Assembly (NCBI GenBank): GCA_016934675.1
Contig: JAFGSJ010000120.1
Span: forward strand, 1 to 42,065
Reading direction: 5' to 3'
DNA length: 42,065 nt
DNA from: a bacterium
GTDB lineage: Bacteria; CSSED10-310; JAFGSJ01
Under the pieces are notes generated by a model, which made no database searches, was not told the DNA's origin, and worked only from the letters and a program-made list of their open reading frames with translations. Both the position numbers and the translations under genes were made by a program. Positions 1 through 9,300 of this stretch are shown one piece after another; positions within the stretch are counted from its first letter, which is position 1, and each line of letters opens with the position of its first letter.

Positions 1-790
1 CAATTCTCCGCAGTAAATCAGGGCATTTTTGTACTGCGTCAACACCTGTTAACACGATGAATTCATCTGACAGGATGTTCCTGTTTCGGGGGACCGCTTG
101 TGATTCAATCACCATGTAGGATGTATTCTCCTTCATTCGGGTCACAAAAGAGATGCCTTGCTGGGTCCATGTGTGAAAGAGAGTAAAGTCATTATATGCT
201 CTATCCATGGCAACAATCGACCCTGGATTTAACGTCAGAAGCCGCGCAGCCTTGACATCATGTTTCTTTGCGGTGGTGATGTGGACATATGAGGGCATAT
301 AGTGATCATGGTCCAAAAGCACATGGACCTTAACACCACCTTTCGTTCTGCGAAAATCTGCCCAGAGGAAAAGTTTGAGACAGAGTGAAATGGTACTGGA
401 GTCGAGCGAAAACAGTTTGTTCCTGAATCGAAATTTCTTTTTTCGAGTACCTAATGTTCCTTCATGTCTGAAGCGAGAAAGTGCCGTATAAAAGACGTCT
501 TCAAACAACGCTGCTATTCGATGTTCATTTGCATAGGAAAGTGTTGATTTGTTTGGTGGTTTCGTTATGCCCAGATGACGTAACTTTCCGAGACAGCATT
601 TAAGTCCATTACATATTTCCCGAAGGGAATCAGCATGAGCGAGATGGCAAAAAAGCATGGATACAAACTGGGTCCAACAATGAAAGCCCTTGGCATTCAC
701 CTCAGCACCATGCTTGATGACAAGACGTTCAAACTCAATTCGGGGAAAGTGCTGAAGCAGTTGACTGAAAAGACTGGATGTGGTACTCAT
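1..790 (-). CDS. IS4-family transposase, N-terminal part (runs off window)
   Basis: An uninterrupted minus-strand frame of 263 codons opens at 790 and continues past the left window edge. The start ATG lies 7 nt after a perfect AGGAGG (798-803). The first ~75 residues match the DUF4372 N-terminal domain of IS4-type transposases (FPRIEFERLV, WTQFVSMLFCHLA, SLREICNGL, KLRHLGI). The DDE nuclease fold follows, with the first Asp at about D130 (LFSLDSSTISL) and the second at about D196 (IVAMDRAYNDF). The third catalytic residue, Glu in a Y-R-E-K motif, would lie beyond position 1. It catalyses DNA cleavage and strand transfer of its insertion sequence. The frame is intact as far as visible, so the element may be active. 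The terminal inverted repeat should lie between about 804 and 860 but I could not delimit it. Confidence 0.9.
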   Translation of the reverse strand, partial: MSTTSSLFSQLLQHFPRIEFERLVIKHGAEVNAKGFHCWTQFVSMLFCHLAHADSLREICNGLKCCLGKLRHLGITKPPNKSTLSYANEHRIAALFEDVFYTALSRFRHEGTLGTRKKKFRFRNKLFSLDSSTISLCLKLFLWADFRRTKGGVKVHVLLDHDHYMPSYVHITTAKKHDVKAARLLTLNPGSIVAMDRAYNDFTLFHTWTQQGISFVTRMKENTSYMVIESQAVPRNRNILSDEFIVLTGVDAVQKCPDLLRRI

Positions 791-840
791 GAGGTGTCCT
801 CCTGCTGTTTTTGTTTGTTTTTAGGTGACATTTCAGAATA
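1..840 (-). mobile_element. IS4-family insertion sequence, partial
   Basis: The element is inferred from the transposase gene, which fills the region up to 790, and its short 5' leader. Only the promoter-proximal end is in the window. The outer boundary near 840 is approximate: no terminal inverted repeat or target duplication can be assigned without the other end. Confidence 0.55.
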
Positions 841-941
841 ATGAAAAATGGTACTGCACCTGTTTCAATCTACTCTTTCTGGACGATTATCAGAAAATTT
901 AGGAAACAACTGAACAGATCGTATCATCCTGAAAAAGTGAA

Positions 942-973
942 CGGGATCGGGATCGCTATCGGGATCGCTATCG
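942..973 (+). repeat. Left arm of inverted repeat flanking the IVP gene
   Basis: The sequence is built of GGGATC/GCTATC units (CGGGATCGGGATCGCTATCG and onward). It pairs with 1372-1403 in inverted orientation at 30 of 32 positions. It ends just before the start codon of the four-helix-bundle gene at 985, so it also carries that gene's leader. No clear Shine-Dalgarno sequence is visible between the repeat and the ATG. Confidence 0.85.
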
Positions 974-984
974 GAGACAAGAAA

Positions 985-1308
985 ATGTCTTTCGGACTTG
1001 AACAACTTGATGTCTATAAAGTATCCTTGTTGTATGTCAAGTGGGCGTACGATCTTTGTGACCATTTAAAGGGACGACACCGGCATGCAAGGGATCAACT
1101 GCTGAGAGCTTCTCAAGCCATACCACTCAATATTGCAGAGGGTAACGGAAAAGCGACTCAGGGTGACAGGCGTCGGTATTTTGAAATTGCCCGTGGTTCC
1201 GCGTTAGAATGTGGAGCGATCCAAGATGTACTTGAAATATGTGAAGCCTTGGGTTCTACTGATAATAATGAAGCCAAAAAACTCCTGGATCGGATTGTTG
1301 CTATGTAA
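985..1308 (+). CDS. Four helix bundle protein (23S rRNA IVP/S23 family), slightly truncated
   Basis: A 107-residue protein, close to the usual 110-125 of the family. It shows the family's LDVYK start, a QLLRASQAIPLNIAEGNGK loop and an EIARGSALECGAIQDVLE helix. These proteins form a four-helix bundle; relatives are found as intervening sequences in 23S rRNA genes, as free genes, and as Avd-like partners of diversity-generating retroelements. No reverse transcriptase or variable repeat is visible here. The ATG at 985 begins the conserved domain; an in-frame extension from 841 reads through the inverted-repeat arm and is not conserved-looking. The protein ends at IVAM, where the family normally continues. 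A TAA (1306-1308) is followed in frame by 11 more sense codons before the next stop at 1342-1344, suggesting a nonsense truncation. Confidence 0.85.
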   Translation: MSFGLEQLDVYKVSLLYVKWAYDLCDHLKGRHRHARDQLLRASQAIPLNIAEGNGKATQGDRRRYFEIARGSALECGAIQDVLEICEALGSTDNNEAKKLLDRIVAM

Positions 1309-1371
1309 ACGAAGATCGGTCGGCGTGGTTACTCTGAAAAATAATGGTTTTTCTTGTTTGGCAGAAAAGAT

Positions 1372-1403
1372 CGAAAGCGATCCCGATTGCGATCCCGATC
1401 CCG
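1372..1403 (-). repeat. Right arm of inverted repeat flanking the IVP gene
   Basis: The reverse complement reads CGGGATCGGGATCGCAATCG and onward, matching 942-973 at 30 of 32 positions. The arms are about 400 bp apart and enclose essentially only the IVP gene. No gene is seen between this arm and the end of the mocA-like gene at 1568. Confidence 0.85.
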
Positions 1404-1567
1404 GCATGTCTTCTGATGGCAATCCTGTAATCCTGTCCGGTTTCAGAATGCTGATTTGATACGTTTTAGAAAGTAATTGCAATGGGAGGATTGCTATTAA
1501 AGTTATTAGATCTTTTCAAATCCTATTTTGGACAAGAGTGCAAGAGAATAAAGGTATCGAGAAAACT

Positions 1568-2140
1568 CTATGGTTTCAGGCGGACATAGCTCTCGAGATC
1601 GTCGATATCGGACAGGATACCCGGATCGTCCACTTCGAGTGGACTGAAGCCGGTCCTGGCGATGAATGCCCTGAGCGTCGAGTGGTCCGGTTCGGCGAGC
1701 AGGGCAGGGATCAGGTTCGAGTCGATCAGGACGGGATGGCCTTTTCGACCCTGATAGGTGGGGATGACGATCGGGTCCGCTTGGTCAAGCAGGTGTTGCA
1801 GGGTTTCGCTCCGGACAAGCGGATAGTCGGCCGGGACCAGGAAAAACCTGGGTGCCCTGACTGCGGTCACGCCAGTTTTAACCGACAGGAACATGCTCAG
1901 GTCGAAGCGATCGTTTGTGACCGTAATCAGGTCCGGCTCATTCCTGAAGAAATCGATGATGATCTCTTTTTGATAGCCCACCACGATAATTATCGATGAA
2001 CAGCACGTTTTCAGGGTATTACACACCTGTCCGATAATGGTTGTCTCGGCCCAGGCTAACATGGGTTTATACTCGGGCGCGGTCCGGCGTGAGCGTCCGG
2101 CGGCCAGGATCACCCCTTGGACCGGCCCTGCATTCTTCAC
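1568..2140 (-). CDS. MocA-like molybdenum cofactor nucleotidyltransferase family protein
   Basis: A 190-residue NTP-transferase-fold protein with the nucleotide-binding start GVILAAGRSRR (res 9-19) and Lys25, the metal-binding PADYPLV (Asp105), and the RKGHPVL motif typical of the MocA/YgfJ group. MocA transfers CMP to molybdopterin to make the cytosine dinucleotide cofactor used by xanthine-dehydrogenase-type enzymes. The Met that usually follows Arg19 is Thr here. The ATG overlaps the stop of the upstream PLP-enzyme gene by 4 nt (ATGA), so the two are translationally coupled. It is the last gene of the ssnA operon. The same context (ssnA, ygeY, ygfJ) occurs in the E. coli selenium-dependent molybdenum hydroxylase region, which supports the assignment. 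The exact substrate is not proven by sequence. Confidence 0.8.
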   Translation of the reverse strand: MKNAGPVQGVILAAGRSRRTAPEYKPMLAWAETTIIGQVCNTLKTCCSSIIIVVGYQKEIIIDFFRNEPDLITVTNDRFDLSMFLSVKTGVTAVRAPRFFLVPADYPLVRSETLQHLLDQADPIVIPTYQGRKGHPVLIDSNLIPALLAEPDHSTLRAFIARTGFSPLEVDDPGILSDIDDLESYVRLKP

Positions 2141-3315
2141 GGGAGTTCCTCGATCCGACTTATGGCTTTGCGTGGTATTTTCACGCTTTTAAGAGCCGTG
2201 TCAATATCTTTCAGGCCATGACCGGTAATAAGCAAGCAGACCGTGCTTGGATTGGGGATATGGGTGTGGGTTGCTAGAAATCCGGCCAGAGCCGTTGCAC
2301 CTGCCGGCTCGGCAAAAAGGCCCGTTGTCCGGGCCAGCTCGCATTGGGCGGCAAGTATGTCCCGGTCAGATACGGAGATGCATGTTCCGCCATATGTTTT
2401 GAGCTGTTTCAAGGCGTGATACCCGTTCCGGGGTACATCCACGCAGATCGAGTCCGCAACCGTGGCAGCGGAGACCGGTTCGGCAAAGTCGCCGGTCAGG
2501 TAGGCCCGATAGAGGGCATTGCTGCCCTCAGCCTGGACGGCCACAACCGTGGGCATTCTCGGGGCCAGCCCCAGGCTGATCAGGTCCCTGAAACCCTTGA
2601 AAACTCCGGAGAGGATCACGCCGTCGCCTGTGGGCACAAAAATATAATCCGGCACCTGGCCGAGCTGTTGAATAATTTCCAGGGCCACGGTTTTCTTGCC
2701 CTCGATGGTCAATGGATTATAGGCGGTATTTCGGTTGAAACCGCCCCTGGTCCGACTGAATTCGAGTGACAACTCGTATGCCCGGTCATAATTTCCGTTT
2801 ACCGGGATGAGAGTAGCCCCATAGTGCAGGGCCTGGACCATTTTGGGCCGTGGGGCCCGCACCGGCAGAAAAATGGTGACTTCGAGTCCGGTGGCCGCCC
2901 CTACTCCGGCCATGGATGAGGCCGCATTGCCGGTCGAGGCTACGACGATCCGATCGAGACCATGCTGTCGGGCAAAAGCGGCCACCAGGAATGAAGCCCG
3001 GTCTTTCAATGAACCGGTGGGATTGACCGTGTCATCCTTTATGAATAAATGTGGGAAACGCAGTGCCTTTCTGAGCCGGTATGGTTCCCAGAGCGGGGTG
3101 TCGCCCACCGGCATTGCCGGAAAATACTCCGATTCGACCGGCAACAGGTCCCTGGGTTGCCAGTTTTGAGCGGGTTGGCCTTCGAGTTTGACCTCGAGCA
3201 CTCCGCGTAAGGGCCGGGTCGGCTCCTGTTTTCGGGAACAGTCCGGGCAGAGCATAAGCTCAGGCCCCAGATCGTAAATCTGCTCACATTCACTGCATTG
3301 ATACATATATTTCAT
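2137..3315 (-). CDS. Zn-ribbon threonine-synthase-like PLP-dependent enzyme
   Basis: A 392-residue fold-type II PLP enzyme. The N-terminus carries a rubredoxin-like zinc ribbon (Cys7, Cys10, Cys23, Cys26). The PLP Schiff-base lysine is Lys104 in NPTGSLKDR, the phosphate loop is ASTGNAASS, and the serine/threonine-dehydratase/threonine-synthase core continues to EPAGATAL. Threonine synthase converts O-phosphohomoserine to threonine, but no threonine-pathway gene is nearby. It sits 19 nt after ygeY, and E. coli has the fold-type II diaminopropionate ammonia-lyase ygeX next to ygeY. A catabolic lyase role on an unusual amino acid is therefore at least as likely. This alternative is inference; the fold and cofactor are clear. 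Confidence 0.85.
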   Translation of the reverse strand: MKYMYQCSECEQIYDLGPELMLCPDCSRKQEPTRPLRGVLEVKLEGQPAQNWQPRDLLPVESEYFPAMPVGDTPLWEPYRLRKALRFPHLFIKDDTVNPTGSLKDRASFLVAAFARQHGLDRIVVASTGNAASSMAGVGAATGLEVTIFLPVRAPRPKMVQALHYGATLIPVNGNYDRAYELSLEFSRTRGGFNRNTAYNPLTIEGKKTVALEIIQQLGQVPDYIFVPTGDGVILSGVFKGFRDLISLGLAPRMPTVVAVQAEGSNALYRAYLTGDFAEPVSAATVADSICVDVPRNGYHALKQLKTYGGTCISVSDRDILAAQCELARTTGLFAEPAGATALAGFLATHTHIPNPSTVCLLITGHGLKDIDTALKSVKIPRKAISRIEELP

Positions 3316-3334
3316 AATGGCACTAAGTGTCCTC

Positions 3335-4531
3335 TCACTCGATCATTCCATCCAGGACAAAAGGAAACAGGGCATAGAAAGCGGACGCTTTGACCAGGTG
3401 TTCGACCGGGACCCGTTCGTTTGGAGCGTGGGCCATGATCTCGTTACCCGGCCCGAACCCGATCGTGGGCAGGCCATGCTTGCCGCAGGTTGCCACTCCG
3501 TTGGTGGAAAAAGTCCATTTATCGACCCTGGGTGCTTGACCGAACAGCGCTTGATAGGTCGCCACGCCTGATAAAACCAGGGGATGATCGGCCTCGACTT
3601 GCCAGGTCGGGAAGTAGTGCGGCTGTTTATAAACCGTTCCGCGATAGCTCGGTTTCTCGTAAAGAGGCACACTGACCGTGGCCTCCTTCGAAAGACACGC
3701 CCTGATCTCAGCCAGTGCGGATTGTTCCGTCTCACCGCGGGTGAGACGACGGTCGAGATGTAGTTGACAGTGATCCGGCACCGCACACAACGAGGGCGAA
3801 TCCGAAACAATCCGGGTCACAGTCAGGCTGCCCTTGCCCAGAAAATCGTCGCTCGGCAAACACTGATGCAGTTTTTCGATCTCGAGGGCAATCCGGGCCG
3901 CCCGATAGATCGCATTGATCCCCCGCTCCGGGGCCGAGCCATGGCACGACCTGCCCTCGACCGTGATCTCCATTTCCATCCGGCCCCGCTGACCCCGATA
4001 TAGTCCCAGATTGGTCGGCTCGGTTATCAGGACCAGATCGGGTACCACATGCTCCTGCTCGATCAGGTAATTCCAGCACATACCGTCACAATCCTCTTCC
4101 ATGACCGTGAAAGTGAAAAAAACGCTGTACCGGCCGGAATAATCGAGTTCCTTCAGGATGCGGGCAGCAGTGATCATGGCCGCTGCACCGCCTTCCTGGT
4201 CGACAGACCCACGACCATGCACGTGTCCGTCTCTGATTTCACCGGAAAAGGGTTCGAAATCCCACAGCGAACGTTGCCCGACATCGACTGTGTCGATATG
4301 AGCATCAATGGCCAGTTTACGCGGACCGTCCCCAACCCGGACCACCAGATTGCCCAATCCATCCACCCGGACCTCGGTGCAACCCACTGCGGTACAAGCG
4401 TTGCCGATATAGTCGATCACCTCCCGCTCCTGCCCGGAAAGCGAAGGAATCCGGACCATGCCTGAAAGTAATCGACTGGTCTGCTCGGAATAAGCGTGGG
4501 CCTTTTTCAAAATTTCTGCAGCTCTGTTCAT
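3335..4531 (-). CDS. ygeY: YgeY-type M20 metallopeptidase/selenium-metabolism hydrolase
   Basis: A 398-residue M20/ArgE/DapE-type dinuclear zinc hydrolase. Expected metal ligands and catalytic residues are His78 and Asp80 (AHIDT), Asp110 (GRGSVDQEGG), Glu144-Glu145 (VMEED), Glu170 (TEPTNLGLYRGQRGR) and a C-terminal His in NEIMAHAPNE. The dimerisation insert is present. The TEPTNL..YRGQRGR block and the overall length are those of the YgeY group, which occurs with ssnA and selenium-dependent hydroxylase genes. I chose the ATG at 4531 because GAGGAG lies 7 nt upstream; an in-frame extension to 4573 lacks a ribosome-binding site and is not family-like. It is 49 nt downstream of ssnA in the same operon. 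The physiological substrate of this group is unknown. Confidence 0.85.
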   Translation of the reverse strand: MNRAAEILKKAHAYSEQTSRLLSGMVRIPSLSGQEREVIDYIGNACTAVGCTEVRVDGLGNLVVRVGDGPRKLAIDAHIDTVDVGQRSLWDFEPFSGEIRDGHVHGRGSVDQEGGAAAMITAARILKELDYSGRYSVFFTFTVMEEDCDGMCWNYLIEQEHVVPDLVLITEPTNLGLYRGQRGRMEMEITVEGRSCHGSAPERGINAIYRAARIALEIEKLHQCLPSDDFLGKGSLTVTRIVSDSPSLCAVPDHCQLHLDRRLTRGETEQSALAEIRACLSKEATVSVPLYEKPSYRGTVYKQPHYFPTWQVEADHPLVLSGVATYQALFGQAPRVDKWTFSTNGVATCGKHGLPTIGFGPGNEIMAHAPNERVPVEHLVKASAFYALFPFVLDGMIE

Positions 4532-4580
4532 CAGTTTCTCCTCTATCGAACCAGCGGGACGAGGTGAACACAATGTTTTT

Positions 4581-5933
4581 TCACCGGCTCGGATACTGGT
4601 CGTTCAGGGTCGGCAATGCATTCATGGCCGACCACAATCTGGCTGCCGTGTGCCGGGCCTGTTCATAATACGGCCGGACATCAAAATCGAAACACCCGTT
4701 CCGAAAGACTATCCGGCCATTGATCAGCACCGTATCGACCTCGGCCGAGGTCAGACCGAATAGGATATGCCCGGCCAGATTGGCTTGTTCCAACGGTGTG
4801 GGCTCATGATAGTTAAAACAGACCAGGTCCGCGACATAACCCGGAGCGATTCGGCCAAACGGACGGCGAAAATACCGTTCGAGCAGGACATTGCCTCTCT
4901 GAAGCAGTTGAACGGCTGTTTCAGGGCTGAAATCACCCGCTTCATCCCGGTTTTTTAAGTAACACATCTTCAGTTCGGTCAGCATGTCCGCGTCAAGACC
5001 GTCAGTACCAAGAGCACTGTTTTTGACTGTGGTCAAACGGTCACGGTAACCGATCCCGTTATTCATATTCGAGCGGGCATTGTGGACCAGAAAAGCGTTG
5101 GCCCGATTCAGGCGGCTGAGTTCCTCATTCGAGAGATGCACTCCATGGATACAAATGGTTCGCTCGTTCAATAAACCGTGCTGTTCGAGTCGTTCCAACG
5201 GCCCGAGTCCGTAACGATAATGGCTGTCCGAAACATCGAAGCGGTCCTCGGCCACGTGAATATGGAGCCCCCGATCCGTCTCGGAGACAATCTCCGCCAA
5301 TCGGCGTAGGGTCTGGTCAGACAAGGTGAAAGGAGCGTGGGCCCCAATCGCGACCTCGGTCAAAATCGGGTCTGGACCGGTCTCGGTCGCCCGCATGATC
5401 TGACGGGCAAAAGTCAGGCTCTCCTGTAACGCTTCCTCGGTTTTCTCCGGTCCATAACGATCAGTCACTTCGTAGCACAGAATACTCCGCAGACCGAATT
5501 GCTCGCAAACCTCGCGGATCAAAGACAGGGAGCCCTCGATACAGGCCGGGGAAGCATGATGATCTATGACCGCGGTTGTGCCGGCTTGGATTGCCTCGAT
5601 GACACCAATCTGAACACAGGCAGTCACGATATCCCGGTCAAGGGCCCGGTCCAGACGCCACCACAGGTTCTTTAACACCGATACGAAGTCGGGCGTCGGA
5701 CCGATTGCGGCCAACATGCCCCGGGCCAATCTGGAATAAAAATGATCGTGGGCACAGACCAGACCGGGCATGACCAACTTACCATCGAGCTCGATCCGTT
5801 CCGCTTGGGCATATTTTTCCGCCAGCCCGGGACCGACCTCGAGGACCAGATCATGCTCGATGACTATGTCCTGACCGTTCGCTACCGTGACCGGCCATAA
5901 CCCGGCCAAACGCCCATTCCTCAAAACCAGCAT
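4581..5933 (-). CDS. ssnA: SsnA-type amidohydrolase
   Basis: A 450-residue metal-dependent amidohydrolase. After a beta-sandwich start (MLVLRNGRLAG) it shows the HxH metal motif in AHDHFYSRLARGM (His62, His64), then IGAHAPFTLS, LHIHVAED, CIHGVHLS and the catalytic-Asp motif LGTDGLDADM. The barrel is closed by the APGYVADLVCF / VLINGRIVFRNG sandwich. Length and the FYSRLARGM signature match SsnA, a putative aminohydrolase associated with selenium-dependent molybdenum hydroxylases and purine catabolism. It is the first gene of a four-gene operon. A GTG at 5945 is an alternative start; the ATG at 5933 follows the GAGGGGG tract and begins at the usual family N-terminus. Confidence 0.88.
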   Translation of the reverse strand: MLVLRNGRLAGLWPVTVANGQDIVIEHDLVLEVGPGLAEKYAQAERIELDGKLVMPGLVCAHDHFYSRLARGMLAAIGPTPDFVSVLKNLWWRLDRALDRDIVTACVQIGVIEAIQAGTTAVIDHHASPACIEGSLSLIREVCEQFGLRSILCYEVTDRYGPEKTEEALQESLTFARQIMRATETGPDPILTEVAIGAHAPFTLSDQTLRRLAEIVSETDRGLHIHVAEDRFDVSDSHYRYGLGPLERLEQHGLLNERTICIHGVHLSNEELSRLNRANAFLVHNARSNMNNGIGYRDRLTTVKNSALGTDGLDADMLTELKMCYLKNRDEAGDFSPETAVQLLQRGNVLLERYFRRPFGRIAPGYVADLVCFNYHEPTPLEQANLAGHILFGLTSAEVDTVLINGRIVFRNGCFDFDVRPYYEQARHTAARLWSAMNALPTLNDQYPSR

Positions 5934-6317
5934 GGTCCCCCTCACTATTGATCATTATGATGTTAATGTCATTGTTCAGGACCCATTAACCACAGTACCG
6001 GGTCACAATGCCCGATCTAACTACCTCTCACCGGAATATACCACACTCCAGAAAAATCTTAAAGCTCTTCAAAGCTCTTGTTGGATAGCGAACACACTAC
6101 ATAGACTGAACGAACGGCTACCTCCGATGACGACGGGACGCAAGGGACGATACATCCATTTTTCTTTCAGGAAACGGGTGAACTGAACCCGAGGACTTCT
6201 GTGGCATGTTCTTGATCAACTTGACATATATTTTAAACTTCGTTATGTTTTTTATATTTCGGTAATTAAATCTAAGAGCGTAATTTTATCCCCACTATTT
6301 TTTGGAGGAACAGTGCG
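5934..6317. other. Divergent intergenic region between ssnA and the C25 peptidase gene
   Basis: About 380 bp without a convincing gene; a 99-codon frame at 5887-6186 overlaps ssnA antisense and has no ribosome-binding site or recognisable motifs. The right part is AT-rich and holds the promoter of the downstream gene. The leader ends in TTGGAGGAACAGTGCG just before the ATG at 6318. Confidence 0.6.
6221..6249 (+). promoter_or_regulatory. Sigma-70-type promoter for the C25 peptidase gene
   Basis: A perfect -35 TTGACA (6221-6226) is followed after 17 nt by TATGTT (6244-6249, 4 of 6 matches to TATAAT), in an AT-rich stretch about 70 bp before the start codon. Confidence 0.6.
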
Positions 6318-9300
6318 ATGAAAAAGGGAAGATTTATGATCGTGTGTGTTTGGAATATCATCATCAGTTTTTATTGCATCAGTGAGAGTGATGCAACGAG
6401 TTTGGACAGAATTATTCTTGATGTTCCGACTGACACATTCGAGGTCAGTCAGGATGCACAGGGGTATGCCGAATTCCTTGGTTCACAGGTCCAGTGGTTA
6501 CAACAAACGGGAGAACCGGCGTTACCCTGGCGGGTGATCACGGTATTATTACCACCCCAAGCGGATCTAGAGACCGTAACGGTCCGACTCGTGGGAGGGT
6601 GCTATCGCCAACTCGAGGGCAAGTGGCAGGTCAAACCCATGCCTCCGGAGATGACCTGGCATGCCGGTCAAAAGTTGGTATATTGGCCGCACAATCGGAT
6701 TTTCGTCGATGGTTATGATCAGGGCTGCTATGCTCAGGATCGTTTGTGGCCGGAGGCTGAAGCACGTGTGCTGTCAACCGGAAGAATGCGCAAATTCCGA
6801 TTAGCCAGGATTGGCTTTCCTCTTTTTCGCTACAATCCACGGCAGGGCTCTCTGGTCCAGTTTGGAGCCGGCAGACTCGAAGTCAGGTTCCACACGGCCC
6901 CATTGTCAGGTGACGCCAGTATCCTGGCCGAATTGAACGATCGGATCGGCACGGAGACGATCCGACGACTGGCGATCAATCATAGCGAGGGATTGCAGGC
7001 CTATGAGCAAACGCGAGCCGCGCTTACCCGAAAGACAGGTTATTCATCGGAAGCCAAACATATCCGCTCGAAACAGGGTAATGGCTATGTGATCATCACG
7101 ACTTCAGCCATCCAGTCTGGCTCCACCGAATTGGTAAATTTTATCAATTACAAACAGACGCAGGGCTACACCGTGACCGTGATAACTGAGAGTGAATTCG
7201 GCGGAGGCAGCGGAGATACGGCCGCGGAGAACATACGGACCTGGCTCCAGGCCCATTATATCTCGGATAGCATTGAATATGTTCTACTCATCGGGGATAG
7301 TAATACCTCAACGGGTGATATTCCGATGAAACTCACCTATCCTCGGGTCGAAGCGCCTTTATATTGGACCCCAACCGACTACTACTATGTCGATTTAACG
7401 GGTGATTGGGACCTGGATAACGATAGTGTTTATGGTGAATACAATGATGATTTTGGTACGGGCGGTGTCGATCGGAACTGGGATGTTTTAGTCGGTCGAA
7501 TTCCTTATTACGGCGTTATGACCGATCTTGATGCCATCCTTCAACGGCTCATCACGTATGAGTCGCAACCGCCCGAGAACATCGGATGGCGCACAAACGC
7601 TTTGTTGGCCATGGCTTATATCGATGAATATGTCGAGAGTTACCGGCTGGGCGAGGACATAAAAGACGATATCTTGACGGATGCAGGTTGGTCATATTAC
7701 CGGATTTATGATAATCCTCCGGTCCTGGACCCGCCTCCAGAAAGCTCGGTGTGTACGAATCCGATCTGTGTCGGGGCCTGGAGCAGCAATCCCTTCGGTC
7801 TGGTCGTTTACTCCACCCATGGTTCAGCGACTTCAGCCGCTGATGTCATCAGTACTTCAGATGTGCCATCCTTGAACGATACTTATCCTTCGTTTGTTTT
7901 TCAGGCGGCCTGTATGAATGCCTGTCCTGAAAACACGGGCAATCTGGCCTATACGCTGGTGCAACATGGCGCTCTCAATACGATCGGCGGGACGAGAGAC
8001 GTCTGGAGCCTTCAGGGACATTACGTCAAGGGCTATGCCACAATCGAAGGCATGGCTTACGAATACGCGGCTCGCATCATCCCTTCTGGTTTATCAAGTG
8101 GCCTGGCCTTGAGCGAATTGAAGCAGATGATCGAGCCGAACTACTATTCCGGCGGATTGTGGATGAATTATTGTGCCACGGTGATCTACGGTGATCCGTC
8201 CATGACCTTGTATGTGCCCGAATTACGCGTTCATAATCTGACCCAGAACACCTGGTATGCCACGATCAAGAGGGCCGTCGATGTGGCGGTGAGTGGGGAT
8301 GAGATCGTGCTCAATCAAGGGACATATCGGGGCATTGATAACAAGGACATCGATTTCAATGGGAAAGCCCTGACCGTCCGGAGTGCGGACCCCGACAATC
8401 CCCAGGTGGTCGCGAACACGGTTATAGATCTCGGGCAAACCAATGACTATGGTTTCATCTTTCAGGCTGGCGAAGGTGGAGATGCAGTAGTCTCCGGTTT
8501 AACCATTATCAATGGGGGGACTCTCAGCAGTGCGATCACATGTCAAACTGGGAGTTCGCCGACCATTTCCAAGTGCCAGTTCAAGTATTGTCTTAAAAGC
8601 CCGATTTATCTTTCGAGCAGCTCAGCGATCATCGAGGATTGTCTATTCAGTGACAATACCTCGACGCAGGGCGCTGGAATGTATATCGGAAACGGAAATC
8701 CCCAGGTTATCGGTTGTTCGTTTACGGCCAACAATGCCGATCAGGGTGGGGCAATCTACCTGCTCGGGTCTGGAGCCGCAGAAATCCGTGATTGTCTGAT
8801 CTTCGGTAATTCGGCTACAACGAGGGGTGGTGGCATCGCTGACAATTACAGTGATCTGCCCCTGATCAATTGCATTATTACCGGCAATTATACCCTGCAA
8901 TATGGGGGCGCTATCAGTGTCGGCCTGTTTAATCAAGTGCGCCTGATTAATTCGACCATCAGCGCCAACAGGGCTGATTTATTCGGCGGCGGACTGTATC
9001 TGCTGGGCGCGGACGCGTTATTCGATAACTGCATTGTTTCGGAGAATACAGCCCCAACCGGATCGGGAATGTATCTCGATGATCATATCGTGCAGGCGCC
9101 CACGGCTACAATTGCTACGAGTGATGTGGTCGGCGGCGCGGCCAGTGTCGAGGTAGAGAATGGGAATTGTGTCGTCACCTGGGATGCTTGTATTGATGCG
9201 GATCCGCTTTTTGTGGAAGCGGGCTCGTGGGATGAGAACGGGACGCCCGGCGATCCAACCGATGATATTTGGTCTCAAGGCGATTATCATCTGACCGCTT

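Noticed and set aside
985..1308. Avd component of a diversity-generating retroelement
   Set aside because: No reverse transcriptase, template repeat or variable repeat is visible nearby; the gene fits the free-standing IVP type.
942..1403. CRISPR-like array of GATCGGGATCGC units
   Set aside because: The units are tandem within each arm without spacers, and the arms are inverted to each other.
4250..4264. tRNA T-loop-like GGTTCGAAATCCC
   Set aside because: It lies inside the ygeY reading frame and no acceptor or anticodon stem can be formed around it.
5887..6186. 99-codon plus-strand frame upstream of the C25 gene
   Set aside because: Overlaps the ssnA start antisense, no ribosome-binding site, no homology recognised.
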